From Opitutales bacterium (GTDB taxonomy: Bacteria; Verrucomicrobiota; Verrucomicrobiia; Opitutales; UBA2995): a stretch of DNA of 64,000 bases. The DNA lies in NCBI GenBank assembly GCA_022824405.1, contig JAJDZZ010000045.1, positions 124,001-188,000 on the forward strand, read 5' to 3'. The translations under genes and the position numbers were made by a program. Shown in pieces: positions 8,941 through 18,217 of the stretch (position 1 is its first letter; the number at the start of each line of letters is the position of its first letter). The notes beneath the pieces are model-generated. The model did not search any database. It was not told the origin of the DNA and saw nothing but the letters and a program-made list of their open reading frames with translations.

Positions 8941-11427
8941 ATGACGGTTGAAGGACAGAAAGCAATAAGTGGATTCCACTTTAATACCGAGGACACGGTG
9001 GAGGGAATGAAAGCCTCCATCCTGAATCATTTGAAGTACACCCTGGCACGGCACCCCGGGTTTGCCGGAAAACGGGATTTATGGACGTCGACCTGTATGG
9101 CGGTTCGGGACCGGATTCTGGAGCGCTTGATGGCCACTCAGGAAGCGCATCGCGAAAACGACGTCCGCCGGGTCTACTACTTGTCTTTGGAATACATGAT
9201 GGGCCGGCTCCTCATCAACAACCTGTTCAATGCCGGGCTGGAGGAAAAAGCGAGGCTGGCCCTGGAAGAATTGGGGTTCAGTCTGGATGAAATCCGGGAG
9301 GAGGAACCGGATATGGGGTTGGGGAACGGAGGCCTGGGCCGCCTGGCCGCTTGTTATCTGGATTCATTGGCCACCCTGGATTACCCGGCCATCGGATACG
9401 GCATACACTATGAATACGGCCTCTTTCGTCAGGAATTTGTCAATGGCCATCAGGTCGAACACCCTGACAACTGGCTGCAGTACGCCAATCCGTGGGAGGT
9501 GGTGCGCCCCGAATATTCCATGGAGGTCCGCCTCTACGGGCAGGTGGAAAGGCGCTTTGATTCTTTCGGAAATCAGAGCCCGGCCTGGGTGAATACCCAG
9601 ACCCTGGTAGGCGTTCCCTTCGACATTCCCATTTGTGGATTTGGAGGGGGAACGGTAAATTTTCTTCGATTGTGGGCTTCCAAGTCGTCGGAGGAGTTCG
9701 ACTTCGACACCTTTAACCGGGGGGGGTACGTCGAGGCGGTGCAGGAGAAAGCGGAAAGCGAAACCATTTCCAAGGTGTTGTATCCGAACGACGAGACGGA
9801 AAGCGGCAAGGAGCTTCGGTTGGTTCAACAATACTTTTTCGTTTGTTGTTCCCTTCAGGATATCATTCGCCGCTATAAGAGAACCCATTCCGGCTGGGAT
9901 GCTTTTGTCGATAATGCGGCTATTCAGCTCAACGATACCCATCCCGCCGTGGCCATCGTGGAACTCATGCGGATCCTCCTCGACGAGGAAAACCTGGAAT
10001 GGGAACAAGCCTGGGCCATGGTGAAAAAGATCTTTGGCTACACCAACCACACCCTGCTGCCGGAAGCCCTTGAAAAATGGAGTGTGGACCTATGGAGGAA
10101 GGTGTTGCCCCGCCATTTGCAAATCGTTTTTGAAATCAACCAATGGTTTCTGGACAACGAAGTCGAAAGGCGATGGCCTGGGGACAACCTCATGAAAGAG
10201 CGGGTATCGCTGATCGAAGAGACGGATGGCAAAATGATACGAATGGCATACCTCTCCGTGGTGGGCAGCCATAGCACAAACGGCGTTGCCGCCCTGCACA
10301 CCGAGTTGTTGAAAAAACACCTTTTCAGGGATTTCTACGCCCTCTATCCGGAACGGTTGAAAAACATAACCAACGGCATCACACCGCGGCGGTGGCTATT
10401 GGCCTGCAATCCGCAATTGTCCGAGCTGATAACCGAACATATCGGAGACGAGTGGCCCATCGACCTGAATATTTTGCGCAAGCTCGAGCCCTTGGCCCGC
10501 CAGGCGGCCTTCCGGAGGCGGTTCATGGACATAAAATTGGAGAACAAGAAGCGGCTGGCCGGGATAATCCGAGACCATTGCCGAATCGAAGTAAATCCGG
10601 AAGCATTGTTCGACGTGCAGATAAAGCGGTTGCACGAATACAAGCGGCAACACCTCAATTTGTTGCACATTCTCACCTTGTATCACCGGATTCTGCACGA
10701 CCCGGGCTTCGAGATGGTCCCCCGGGTGTTCATTTTCGGAGCCAAGGCGGCTCCAGGGTATTATCTGGCCAAAACCATTATCAAGGCCATCAATGCCGTG
10801 GGAGAGGCCATCAATAACGATCCCCGCGTAAACGGCCGGATCAAAGTAGCTTTTCTTCCCAACTACGGGGTGTCGTTGTGCGAGAAGATCATCCCGGCCG
10901 CCGATTTATCCGAACAGATATCGACGGCTGGCAAGGAGGCCTCGGGAACGGGAAATATGAAGTTGGCCCTGAACGGAGCCCTTACCATCGGAACCCTCGA
11001 TGGGGCCAACGTGGAGATCCTGGAGGAGGTCGGCCCGGAAAATATCTTCATATTCGGGTTGACCGTAAAGCAGGTGGAAGCGCTGAGAGCCAAGGGCTAC
11101 AACCCCTACCGTTACTATTACCGCAATAACGAACTGAGGAACATCGTGGATTGGTTGGGCAGCGATGCCTTTACCCCTGATGAACCGGGGGTATTGGCGC
11201 CGTTGAGGCACAGCCTTCTCGATGGCGGCGATCCCTTTCTCGTATTGGCCGATTACGAAGCCTACCTGAAGACGCAGAAAGTCGTGGAAAATGCCTTCCG
11301 CGATAAGGAGGAATGGACGCGCAAAGCCATTATCAATACGGCTCGCGTGGGCAAATTTTCCTCCGACCGCGCCATCCTGCAATACGCCGAGGAGGTTTGG
11401 AATTTAAAACCTGTTCCGGTTTCCTGA
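8941..11427 (+). CDS. glgP: Glycogen/starch/alpha-glucan phosphorylase
   Basis: Releases glucose 1-phosphate from alpha-1,4-glucans; pyridoxal-phosphate enzyme of the cytoplasm. The 828-residue length matches the GT35 family. The N-terminal half carries [13 protein letters not shown] and [17 protein letters not shown]; the cofactor-binding segment [20 protein letters not shown] (about residues 660-680) includes the lysine that forms the Schiff base. It directly follows mutL by three bases. No glycogen synthase or branching enzyme is nearby, so this is an isolated glycogen-turnover gene. Confidence 0.96.
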   Translation: MTVEGQKAISGFHFNTEDTVEGMKASILNHLKYTLARHPGFAGKRDLWTSTCMAVRDRILERLMATQEAHRENDVRRVYYLSLEYMMGRLLINNLFNAGLEEKARLALEELGFSLDEIREEEPDMGLGNGGLGRLAACYLDSLATLDYPAIGYGIHYEYGLFRQEFVNGHQVEHPDNWLQYANPWEVVRPEYSMEVRLYGQVERRFDSFGNQSPAWVNTQTLVGVPFDIPICGFGGGTVNFLRLWASKSSEEFDFDTFNRGGYVEAVQEKAESETISKVLYPNDETESGKELRLVQQYFFVCCSLQDIIRRYKRTHSGWDAFVDNAAIQLNDTHPAVAIVELMRILLDEENLEWEQAWAMVKKIFGYTNHTLLPEALEKWSVDLWRKVLPRHLQIVFEINQWFLDNEVERRWPGDNLMKERVSLIEETDGKMIRMAYLSVVGSHSTNGVAALHTELLKKHLFRDFYALYPERLKNITNGITPRRWLLACNPQLSELITEHIGDEWPIDLNILRKLEPLARQAAFRRRFMDIKLENKKRLAGIIRDHCRIEVNPEALFDVQIKRLHEYKRQHLNLLHILTLYHRILHDPGFEMVPRVFIFGAKAAPGYYLAKTIIKAINAVGEAINNDPRVNGRIKVAFLPNYGVSLCEKIIPAADLSEQISTAGKEASGTGNMKLALNGALTIGTLDGANVEILEEVGPENIFIFGLTVKQVEALRAKGYNPYRYYYRNNELRNIVDWLGSDAFTPDEPGVLAPLRHSLLDGGDPFLVLADYEAYLKTQKVVENAFRDKEEWTRKAIINTARVGKFSSDRAILQYAEEVWNLKPVPVS

Positions 11428-11486
11428 ATTATTGGCTCGATTTTCTCCGTTGGAAGCGAAATTTTGCCTGACCATCCGAATCTCCC

Positions 11487-12296
11487 ATGCCACATCGCCG
11501 GTCGCATTTTTTCCTTCCCTTCCCCCTGGACAAGGGAAGCATTCTCCCTCTCCTGCTAGTTATGCTTAATTTGCTGCCAGGTCGGTTGGATGCCAAAGAA
11601 TCGTACGGCCGGCCCTTCAACCCCGGGGATCATTTCTTTTACGATGTCAAATGGGGGATAATGAAAGTCGGGGAAGCGGAAATGCTCGTGGAAAGAGCGG
11701 AGGAAAGCGAGGTCGGAGAATTGAAATTCATCCTGCTGCTGCGAACCACCCCTTGGGCCGACCTCATCTACAGGGTGCGCAACCGCATTGAAAGTTTTAC
11801 GGATGGGGAGGTAACCCAAACCCTGCATTATCGCAAGGACCAGAGTGAAGGCCGGTTGCACCGGGAAATTGTAATCGACGTCGATTGGGACAAGCAGTCC
11901 GCCCGCTACTCCAACTTTGGCGAACCGCTCGATCCCATTCCCATCGAACCGGGGTGCCAGGACCCCTATTCCATATTGTTCGCCTATCGGCTCAAGGATA
12001 AAAAAATCGGTCAACGCATCCGGATCCCGGTTACGGACGGCAAAAAGACCATAATGACGGAAATCGAGATCCTCCGGGAGGAAAGGGTCAAAGTCAGGGC
12101 GGGGAAGTTCAATTGCGTAAGTGTCTCGGCGGACGTAAAAGGCTTGGGCGGAGTGTTCAGCAAAAGCGAGAATGCCGCCATCGACCTTTGGTTTTCCAAC
12201 GATGAGCACAGGATCATCGTAAAAATGATCAGCTCGGTGCACGTGGGGCAATTCAGGGTGGAATTGCGCAAGTACGTCCTGGGCAAATCGGCTTGA
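11487..12296 (+). CDS. Exported DUF3108-type protein
   Basis: A 269-residue protein with an N-terminal signal-like hydrophobic segment (about residues 8-30, after a basic start) and a beta-rich body. NPGDHFFYDVKWGIMKVGEA (about 47-66) and the following pattern of an envelope protein with YRVRNRIESF and LHYRKDQSEG match the DUF3108 family, whose members are periplasmic or outer-membrane-associated proteins of unknown function. The gene follows glgP after 59 bases. Function cannot be inferred further. Confidence 0.7.
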   Translation: MPHRRSHFFLPFPLDKGSILPLLLVMLNLLPGRLDAKESYGRPFNPGDHFFYDVKWGIMKVGEAEMLVERAEESEVGELKFILLLRTTPWADLIYRVRNRIESFTDGEVTQTLHYRKDQSEGRLHREIVIDVDWDKQSARYSNFGEPLDPIPIEPGCQDPYSILFAYRLKDKKIGQRIRIPVTDGKKTIMTEIEILREERVKVRAGKFNCVSVSADVKGLGGVFSKSENAAIDLWFSNDEHRIIVKMISSVHVGQFRVELRKYVLGKSA

Positions 12297-12418
12297 CTCC
12301 AACTGCCCGCATCTTGGCCCGGATGTTCCCCTCGTTCGGAAGAAGGAAATCCCGGCCGGTCATTATACATTGAATCGAAAATTAAAACCCTCTATGCAAG
12401 CCTCAGCCTATTTTTAAA

Positions 12419-13522
12419 ATGTCCCGGCGATTGGAGAATGAATTTGACGCGGTTGAGACGGCCATCGAGGCCGTTGCCGACGGCCGCATTGTCATCGTTA
12501 CCGACGACGTGGACCGGGAAAACGAGGGGGATCTGATTTTTGCGGCGGAGAAAGCCACCGCCGGACTGGTCAACATGATGATTCGCCACTGCAGCGGGGT
12601 GGTCTGCGTTCCCTGTGCCGAGCCGCAACTGAAACGGCTGGGACTCACCCCCATGGTTCCGCACAATCGCGAGTCCTATCGCACGGACTACACCGTGTCC
12701 GTCGATGCGGCCGAGGGCATTACTACGGGGATCAGCGCCTTTGACCGGGCGGAAACCATTCGCAGGATCGCTTCGCCGCAAACCACCCCGGAGGACCTGA
12801 TCCAACCCGGCCACGTTTTTCCTCTGCGGGCCAAACCGGGTGGGGTATTGGAGCGAAGCGGGCACACCGAGGCCGCGGTGGATTTGGCCCAATTGGCCGG
12901 TTTGTTCCCCGCCGGTGTCCTGTGCGAAGTGGTGAACCAGGACGGCACCATGGCCCGTCTTCCCCAGTTGGTGGACTTCAAACATCGCTTCAACCTGCCC
13001 TTGATATCCATCGCCTCCCTCATCGAATACCGCCATAAACGGGAGAAACTGGTGGAGCAGGTTGCCCGTCAACCTTTTCGCTCCGCCTTTGGGGATTTCG
13101 AGATGTTTATTTTCAGCAGCAAGGTCGACGGCCGCCAGCACATTGCCTTTGTCAAAGGGGAGGTGTCGGGTGAACCCACCCTCGTCCGCGTGCAGAGGGA
13201 AAACGTGTTGCAGGATGTTTTTCGGGACAAGCAGGGCGGCGGTTTTTTGAATTTGCGGGCCGCTTTCGAGAAAATTTCCCGGGAGGGTTGTGGGGTGGTG
13301 CTTTATATGGAGCAGGCCAAGAGAGGGTTGGTCCTGGAGAGTCGGGGTGACCGGGCCGCCGTCGGAGGGTCGGACATGGATTTCAGGGATTACGGGATCG
13401 GCGCTCAAATCCTGGTGGCTCTGGGGCTCAGGAAAATCCGGCTTCTCTACAGCACCATGCGAAATGTGGTGGCTCTCGATGGATACAACCTTGAAATTGT
13501 CGAGCAAGTGGCTTTGAACTGA
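12419..13522 (+). CDS. ribB: 3,4-dihydroxy-2-butanone 4-phosphate synthase fused to a degenerate GTP cyclohydrolase II-like domain (RibBA/RibBX type)
   Basis: Makes the four-carbon precursor of riboflavin from ribulose 5-phosphate. The RibB half (about residues 1-205) is intact: TDDVDRENEGDLIFAAE, ITTGISAFDRAETIR, PGHVFPLRAKPGGVLERSGH and the closing HRFNLPLISIASLIEYR. The RibA-like half (about 215-367) keeps the fold signature FRDYGIGAQIL and a matching C-terminus, but the zinc cysteines of RVHSEC...LRCDCG are gone (RVQRENVLQDVFRDK here) and RQEGRGIGL reads EQAKRGLVL. GTP cyclohydrolase activity is therefore unlikely. The layout resembles RibBX proteins described in Proteobacteria. No FMN riboswitch is visible in the 120-base leader. 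ribH follows after 31 bases. Confidence 0.92.
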   Translation: MSRRLENEFDAVETAIEAVADGRIVIVTDDVDRENEGDLIFAAEKATAGLVNMMIRHCSGVVCVPCAEPQLKRLGLTPMVPHNRESYRTDYTVSVDAAEGITTGISAFDRAETIRRIASPQTTPEDLIQPGHVFPLRAKPGGVLERSGHTEAAVDLAQLAGLFPAGVLCEVVNQDGTMARLPQLVDFKHRFNLPLISIASLIEYRHKREKLVEQVARQPFRSAFGDFEMFIFSSKVDGRQHIAFVKGEVSGEPTLVRVQRENVLQDVFRDKQGGGFLNLRAAFEKISREGCGVVLYMEQAKRGLVLESRGDRAAVGGSDMDFRDYGIGAQILVALGLRKIRLLYSTMRNVVALDGYNLEIVEQVALN

Positions 13523-13553
13523 TCTCCGGTAATTTCCCGTTCTTTGTATTCGC

Positions 13554-14036
13554 ATGAGCACGCTGTACCCCAAGTACGAATCGATCGATGGCAGCTCGTT
13601 TGCCTTTGCGATCGTTTGTGCGCGGTTTAATCCCCCTGCCGTGGAACCGCTTTTGCAGAGAACTTTGGCCGTCCTTCGCGAGGCCGGAGTGCGGGAGGAA
13701 AATATCGAGGTGATGCGGGTTCCCGGATCCAACGAAGTGCCTTGGGGAATCCAGGTGTTGGCCGAAAGTGGCCGGTTCGACTGCTGTTTGGGCCTCGGGG
13801 TTGTTCTGCGGGGAGGAACCGTCCACTTTGAAATTGTCGCCCAAACCGCCTCCCATGCCCTTCAGTTGGTAGCCCTTAAGGAGTCCGTCCCGGTCATCAA
13901 CGGTATCCTGGTGGCCGATACCCTGGAACAGGCCCTCGACCGGACCGAGGGTCGGCTGGACCGCGGACGGGAATTTGCCGAAGCGGCCCTGCAGATGGCT
14001 CAAATTCGCAAGACAATCACAGTCAGCCATGCCTAG
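13554..14036 (+). CDS. ribH: 6,7-dimethyl-8-ribityllumazine synthase
   Basis: Condenses the butanone phosphate made by RibB with the pyrimidine intermediate to give lumazine, the penultimate step of riboflavin synthesis. The 160-residue length is standard. RFNPPAVEPLL, RVPGSNEVPWGIQVLAE, the GVVLRGGTVHFEIVAQ segment with its catalytic histidine, and NGILVADTLEQALDRTEG all line up with the family, though several usually invariant positions are altered. It sits between ribB and nusB, a classic ribH-nusB pair, and overlaps nusB by eight bases. Confidence 0.94.
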   Translation: MSTLYPKYESIDGSSFAFAIVCARFNPPAVEPLLQRTLAVLREAGVREENIEVMRVPGSNEVPWGIQVLAESGRFDCCLGLGVVLRGGTVHFEIVAQTASHALQLVALKESVPVINGILVADTLEQALDRTEGRLDRGREFAEAALQMAQIRKTITVSHA

Positions 14037-14472
14037 AATCTCGAAAAGGCGCAAAAACCGTGTCACTGCGCTGCAGTTTCTTTATGCCTGTGAATTAAAT
14101 CCGCCGGACGACTTGGAACTGCATTTGCGATTATTTTTTGCCGGAAAGGAGCGGGAGCGGAGTTATTACGGATTTGCCGAGGAGTTGATTTACGGGGTGC
14201 TGGAGAACCAGGAATCCATCGACGGCCAAATCAAAACCTATGCGGAAAATTGGGATTTCGACCGCATCGCCAAAATGGACCTTACCATCTTGAGGTTGGC
14301 CATCCACGAATTGGTGAACCGCCTGGACATTCCGCCCATCGTGTCGATCAATGAAGCCATCGATTTGAGCAAACAGTTTTCCAGTCCGGATTCCAAACGC
14401 TTTATCAACGGAATACTGGACAAAATGAAGGGAACCATTCACCGGCCGCTTCGGGAAGCCGTGGAACGGTGA
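14029..14472 (+). CDS. nusB: Transcription antitermination protein NusB
   Basis: RNA-binding partner of NusE/S10 in rRNA antitermination. The 147-residue all-helical protein starts MPRISKRRKNRVTALQFLYA, the expected basic N-terminal helix with ALQ. The C-terminal part has DRIAKMDLTILRLAIHEL and PPIVSINEAIDLSKQFS...FINGILDK, which are diagnostic. An earlier in-frame ATG at 13975 would embed the start far inside ribH; ATG 14029, overlapping the ribH stop, gives the canonical N-terminus. ftsY follows after 15 bases. Confidence 0.94.
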   Translation: MPRISKRRKNRVTALQFLYACELNPPDDLELHLRLFFAGKERERSYYGFAEELIYGVLENQESIDGQIKTYAENWDFDRIAKMDLTILRLAIHELVNRLDIPPIVSINEAIDLSKQFSSPDSKRFINGILDKMKGTIHRPLREAVER

Positions 14473-14487
14473 TGCCAATCTGAAAAC

Positions 14488-15417
14488 ATGTTTGGTCTGT
14501 TTGACAAATTCAGGTCCGGATTGGCCGGGACGACCCAATCCCTGTTCGGCGCCGCAGGTAGTATTTTCCGGGGGAAGAAGCTCGATTCAGGTTCCCTGGA
14601 TGCGCTGGAGGAGGCCTTCTACGGGGCCGACTTCGGCGTGGCCACTACGGATGAAATCATGGAGGAGATCAAGCGGGCTTACGGGGAGGATAACGGATTG
14701 CGCGGCCGGGACGTGGCCGAAATCGGTTCCCACGTCCTCAAACGGATACTGGACGGAGCCGAAGGAAGCCTCGATGCTCCGAAAGGATCGCCCGAGGTGG
14801 TAATGCTGTTGGGGGTAAACGGGTGTGGCAAAACGACCACCGCCGCCAAGCTGGGTTACTTCTACCGAGAGGCCGGAAATTCTGTCCTTATGGCGGCATG
14901 CGACACCTTCCGCGCCGCCGCCAACGAGCAGTTGAAATCCTGGTCGGATCGGTTGGGGATTGCCCTGGTCTCGAGCAGGCCCGGGGCAGACTCCGCCGCA
15001 GTCGCTTTTGACGCGCACGAGGCGGCCCGGACCCGAAAGCACGACCTTCTCCTCCTGGATACTGCGGGCCGCTTGCACAATAAAGCCCACCTGATGGAAG
15101 AATTGAAAAAAATGGTTCGGGTTCTCAGAAAAAAGGACGCCGCCGCGCCCCATCACCGCTGGCTCGTGATCGATGGCAGCCTGGGGACTAATTCCATCGA
15201 GCAAGCGAGGAAATTTCATGAGGCGATTGAACTGACCGGGATAATCGTCACAAAACTGGACGGTACCAGCCGGGGAGGCGCCCTGGCCGGGATCTATCGG
15301 GAATTGGGGTTGCCGGTCCACTTTGTGGGCTTGGGCGAGAAGCCGGAGGATTTGCAGCGATTTACCGTGGAAAATTACGTCAATGCCGTGTTTGGCCTTG
15401 AAACTGAGTCCGTGTAA
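14488..15417 (+). CDS. ftsY: Signal recognition particle receptor FtsY
   Basis: Membrane-associated SRP GTPase that docks ribosome-nascent chain complexes at the translocon. The 309-residue protein has the N domain (about 1-95) and the G domain: GVNGCGKTTTAAKLGYFY (G1, about 110), ACDTFRAAANEQL (about 137), DTAGRLHNK (G3, about 190) and TKLDGTSRGGA (G4, about 252). There is almost no acidic A domain, so this is the short form. The stop TAA overlaps the aroB start (TAATG), indicating translational coupling. Confidence 0.96.
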   Translation: MFGLFDKFRSGLAGTTQSLFGAAGSIFRGKKLDSGSLDALEEAFYGADFGVATTDEIMEEIKRAYGEDNGLRGRDVAEIGSHVLKRILDGAEGSLDAPKGSPEVVMLLGVNGCGKTTTAAKLGYFYREAGNSVLMAACDTFRAAANEQLKSWSDRLGIALVSSRPGADSAAVAFDAHEAARTRKHDLLLLDTAGRLHNKAHLMEELKKMVRVLRKKDAAAPHHRWLVIDGSLGTNSIEQARKFHEAIELTGIIVTKLDGTSRGGALAGIYRELGLPVHFVGLGEKPEDLQRFTVENYVNAVFGLETESV

Positions 15418-16517
15418 TGGCGGGCCGGGACATTCTTGTAGAGGTGGATTTGGGCCTTCGGCGCTATCCCATCAGGATTGGTCCGGACGCGGCCATGGGG
15501 GTGCTTGAAACGGCCGGGAACCTGGCCCGGGCGAACAAAAGATCGGCCTTTATCGTCGATAACGGTTTCGCCGCCGCCCATCCTGAATTTTTGCGATCGC
15601 TACGAGCGGTGGGGCAGGTTTTGCTGCTGCCAGCCGGAGAGAAGACCAAAAGCCTTACCCGCTTATCGGAGATTTACGATTTTTTGGCGGGACTCAAATT
15701 TGACCGCAGTTGTTGTATATTTGCCGTGGGAGGAGGGGTCATCGGGGATATTGCCGGATTTGCCGCGGCCAGTTATTTGCGGGGGATCGATTATTACCAG
15801 GTTCCGACAACTTTGCTGTCGATGGTGGACAGTTCGGTTGGCGGGAAAACGGGTATCAACTTGCCGGCGGGGAAAAACCTGGTCGGCGCTTTCTTGCAAC
15901 CCAAAGCGGTATTCTCCAGCACCCGGTTTTTGGAGACCCTCCCCCGGAGGGTATTCAACTGTGGTATGGCGGAAATCATAAAACATGGCTTGCTGGGGGA
16001 CGCCGCTTTGTTCGAGCGGCTGGAAAACCTGGATAACCTGCATGCCGGCCACGCGGAATTGCCCTCCATCATCAGGCGTAATTGTGAAATAAAAGCGGCT
16101 GTGGTACGAGCCGACGAGAGGGAAAGAGCCGATAGGGGAGGGCGCGCCCTGCTCAATCTGGGCCACACCTTCGCCCATGCCGTTGAAAATGCGGCGGGGT
16201 ACGGGGACTATGAACACGGTGAAGCGGTAGGGCTTGGCCTGGTCTTGGCCGGGGAACTGTCCAATAGGTTGGGAATCATCGATAGAGCCGTTCTGGACCG
16301 GATTCGTTCCCTGGTCGGTCGCTACCGATTGCCGGCGCGGTTGCGCAAACCCGTCGCCGTCGGGAAATTGGTCGAAGCCATGCTGCGGGACAAGAAGATA
16401 AGGCGGGGACAGTTGCGTTTCGTGGTATTGAAACGCATCGGCGAAGCCGCTACGAAAGGGCGGATCGATCCAGCCCTGGTCAAGGAAATCCTGGTCCAAT
16501 ACGGCGCCCGGGGCTGA
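15417..16517 (+). CDS. aroB: 3-dehydroquinate synthase
   Basis: Second step of the shikimate pathway, NAD- and metal-dependent. The 366-residue length is typical. GGGVIGDIAGFAAASYLRGI (about 102-121), the substrate loop VPTTLLSMVDSSVGGKTGIN, NCGMAEIIKHGLL and the metal-binding LNLGHTFAHAVEN and HGEAVGLGL are all present. Start overlaps the ftsY stop by one base. A perfect long-range inverted repeat followed by a T-run lies 23 bases downstream and probably closes this transcription unit. Confidence 0.96.
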   Translation: MAGRDILVEVDLGLRRYPIRIGPDAAMGVLETAGNLARANKRSAFIVDNGFAAAHPEFLRSLRAVGQVLLLPAGEKTKSLTRLSEIYDFLAGLKFDRSCCIFAVGGGVIGDIAGFAAASYLRGIDYYQVPTTLLSMVDSSVGGKTGINLPAGKNLVGAFLQPKAVFSSTRFLETLPRRVFNCGMAEIIKHGLLGDAALFERLENLDNLHAGHAELPSIIRRNCEIKAAVVRADERERADRGGRALLNLGHTFAHAVENAAGYGDYEHGEAVGLGLVLAGELSNRLGIIDRAVLDRIRSLVGRYRLPARLRKPVAVGKLVEAMLRDKKIRRGQLRFVVLKRIGEAATKGRIDPALVKEILVQYGARG

Positions 16518-16539
16518 TGGGCTGCGGTTGAACCAGGTG

Positions 16540-16596
16540 AACTCCTCCCCTGGACGGGCTGAATTTTTAAGTGGTCATTGCGGCCCGGGAGGAGTT
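16540..16596 (+). terminator. Perfect 10-bp inverted repeat with T-run downstream of aroB
   Basis: AACTCCTCCC (16540-16549) pairs exactly with GGGAGGAGTT (16587-16596) across a 37-base loop, and ATTTTT follows directly. The loop is longer than in a classical intrinsic terminator, but CCC/GGG pairs inside it could shorten it. It may end the rib-nusB-ftsY-aroB unit or act as a leader structure for the next gene. Confidence 0.45.
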
Positions 16597-16625
16597 ATTT
16601 TTCCGGTAATGAGGTATTGAGCGCG

Positions 16626-17225
16626 ATGTCGTCCGTTGATGAAAAAATAGTGCGGGAGTATTTTGAGCAAAATGGTTTTTTGGTGCGTCAATTGCGCAAA
16701 TACCAGGTTCAATCGCGCAAGAAGAGAAGAGATGAGGAGATTGACTTGCTGGTCTTCAATCCGTCCTATTCCCAACGTTCCCGGCGGCCGGATTTCATGT
16801 TGTTTTCCAGTGAGTTGCGTTACATTCACAAAGCGGTAGTAGTGGTGAAAGGTTGGCATTCCCTCAGGTTTACACCCTCCATGTTGAGGAGCAGTCCGGA
16901 GATTTTCCGCTTCCTGGAGAAGCAGGTCGTAAAACAAGTCAGCGCCCTTTTCGGCAAGACCGCGGAGGGAGCGGAGGAGGACAATCTTCTCAAGGTCCTG
17001 GTATTGCCCGGATTGCCCACGGAAAACCCCTATCGGGAACAGAGCATGGAACTTCTCAAAGAAAAAGGGGTAGACGGTATTATTTCCTTTCGTTCCATGT
17101 TGTTGGATATTTTGGCCCGGGTTGAGATCAACCGGAATTATCAGAAATCGGATATTTTGCAGGTCCTGCGCATCATGAAAAACTACGATTTGCTGAATGA
17201 CCCGCAATTGGAGTTGTTCAAGTGA
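16626..17225 (+). CDS. Conserved-looking protein of unknown function (possible nuclease-like fold)
   Basis: A 199-residue soluble protein I do not recognise. The N-terminal part has basic QSRKKRRDEEIDLLVFNP (about residues 32-49), followed by a beta-strand region FMLFSSELRYI and KAVVVVKGW (about 76-84). The order acidic ExD, then hydrophobic strand ending in a lysine followed by W, recalls PD-(D/E)XK enzymes, but the acidic residue before the lysine is absent, so any such activity is doubtful. The C-terminal half is helical. ATG 16626 is preferred over the upstream frame, which would start inside the inverted repeat region. pdxA follows after 16 bases. Confidence 0.65.
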   Translation: MSSVDEKIVREYFEQNGFLVRQLRKYQVQSRKKRRDEEIDLLVFNPSYSQRSRRPDFMLFSSELRYIHKAVVVVKGWHSLRFTPSMLRSSPEIFRFLEKQVVKQVSALFGKTAEGAEEDNLLKVLVLPGLPTENPYREQSMELLKEKGVDGIISFRSMLLDILARVEINRNYQKSDILQVLRIMKNYDLLNDPQLELFK

Positions 17226-17241
17226 ACTGCCCCGCCTATTC

Positions 17242-18180
17242 ATGCCTGCACAGGGGGAAGATTCCAAACCAATTGCCATAACCTCGGGGGACCCGGCTGG
17301 GGTGGGACCGGAAGTTATTTTCAAATGGGCCGCCTCCTACCGGGGAGACCGGAGAGGATTCGTCTTTTACGGTAGCGAGCCTTGGGTGGCATCCCTGCGC
17401 TCATTGGGTTATACCGGACGGGGACTGGGGAGGGTCGACTACCACGCCGTACCGGGCAACCCGAAAAAGGCGGACAGCCTGATTGCCCGCGAAGCGCTGA
17501 TCGAGGTTGCCCGTGGTTGCCGGGCCGGTCTTTACGCGGCTGCCGTAACCGGTCCGGTGAGCAAGGAAAATTTGCGGGCCGCCGGCTTCCGGCATCCCGG
17601 TCAAACCGAATTTTTCGCGGACGAGTGGGGAGGTTCCCCGGTGATGGGATTTGTGGGCCGTCGGCTGAAGGTTGTTCTGGCCACTTGGCATATTCCCTTG
17701 CACCAAGTTACCCACGAATTGTCCCCGGTAAAATTGATTCGGGCCGTCACCCAGGCAGACCTGCTGTCGCGGGTTTATGGCGCCGCCGAACCCAGGATCG
17801 GGGTTTGCGGGCTCAATCCCCATGCCGGTGAAAAGGGACTTCTCGGTGTGGAGGAAAGCGAGTGGATCGACCCCCTGCTGGATGATTTGAGGAGGAAATA
17901 CCCCGGACTTTCCTCTACCCAAGCGGCCGATTCCCTGTTTTGGCGAGCCTTGAAGGGCCAATTCGATGTTATTGTGGCCCTCTACCACGACCAGGGGTTG
18001 ATACCGGTTAAGACCCTTGAATTCGAACATGCCGTAAACGTAACCCTCGGTTTGCCCTTTATCCGTACCAGCCCGGACCACGGCACCGCTTACTCCATCG
18101 CGGGCAGAGATAGGGCCGATCGCTCCAGTTTTGCCGCCGCAATGGAGGTGGCGCGAAGGTTGATCCGCTTTAAGAATTGA
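17242..18180 (+). CDS. pdxA: 4-hydroxythreonine-4-phosphate dehydrogenase
   Basis: NAD-dependent step of the DXP-dependent pyridoxal phosphate pathway. Family signatures are complete: ITSGDPAGVGPE at the N-terminus, GPVSKENLRAAGFRHPGQTE (metal/substrate), GLNPHAGEKGLLG, ALYHDQGLIPVKTL and LPFIRTSPDHGTAY. The 312-residue form starting at ATG 17242 places the first motif about ten residues from the start, as usual; a longer in-frame start at 17197 would lie inside the upstream gene. The A-type Fe-S carrier gene follows after 37 bases. Confidence 0.95.
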   Translation: MPAQGEDSKPIAITSGDPAGVGPEVIFKWAASYRGDRRGFVFYGSEPWVASLRSLGYTGRGLGRVDYHAVPGNPKKADSLIAREALIEVARGCRAGLYAAAVTGPVSKENLRAAGFRHPGQTEFFADEWGGSPVMGFVGRRLKVVLATWHIPLHQVTHELSPVKLIRAVTQADLLSRVYGAAEPRIGVCGLNPHAGEKGLLGVEESEWIDPLLDDLRRKYPGLSSTQAADSLFWRALKGQFDVIVALYHDQGLIPVKTLEFEHAVNVTLGLPFIRTSPDHGTAYSIAGRDRADRSSFAAAMEVARRLIRFKN

Positions 18181-18217
18181 CCCTTTCTTCCCCGGCATTT
18201 TTCATCCCCGTTACAGA

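Noticed and set aside
12297-12418. Possible FMN riboswitch ahead of ribB
   Set aside because: None of the conserved RFN-element blocks was found in the 120-base leader.
12392-13732. A 446-codon open frame on the minus strand
   Set aside because: It is antisense to ribB and the start of ribH, which are complete and in a typical operon; the frame is only a mirror of codon bias.
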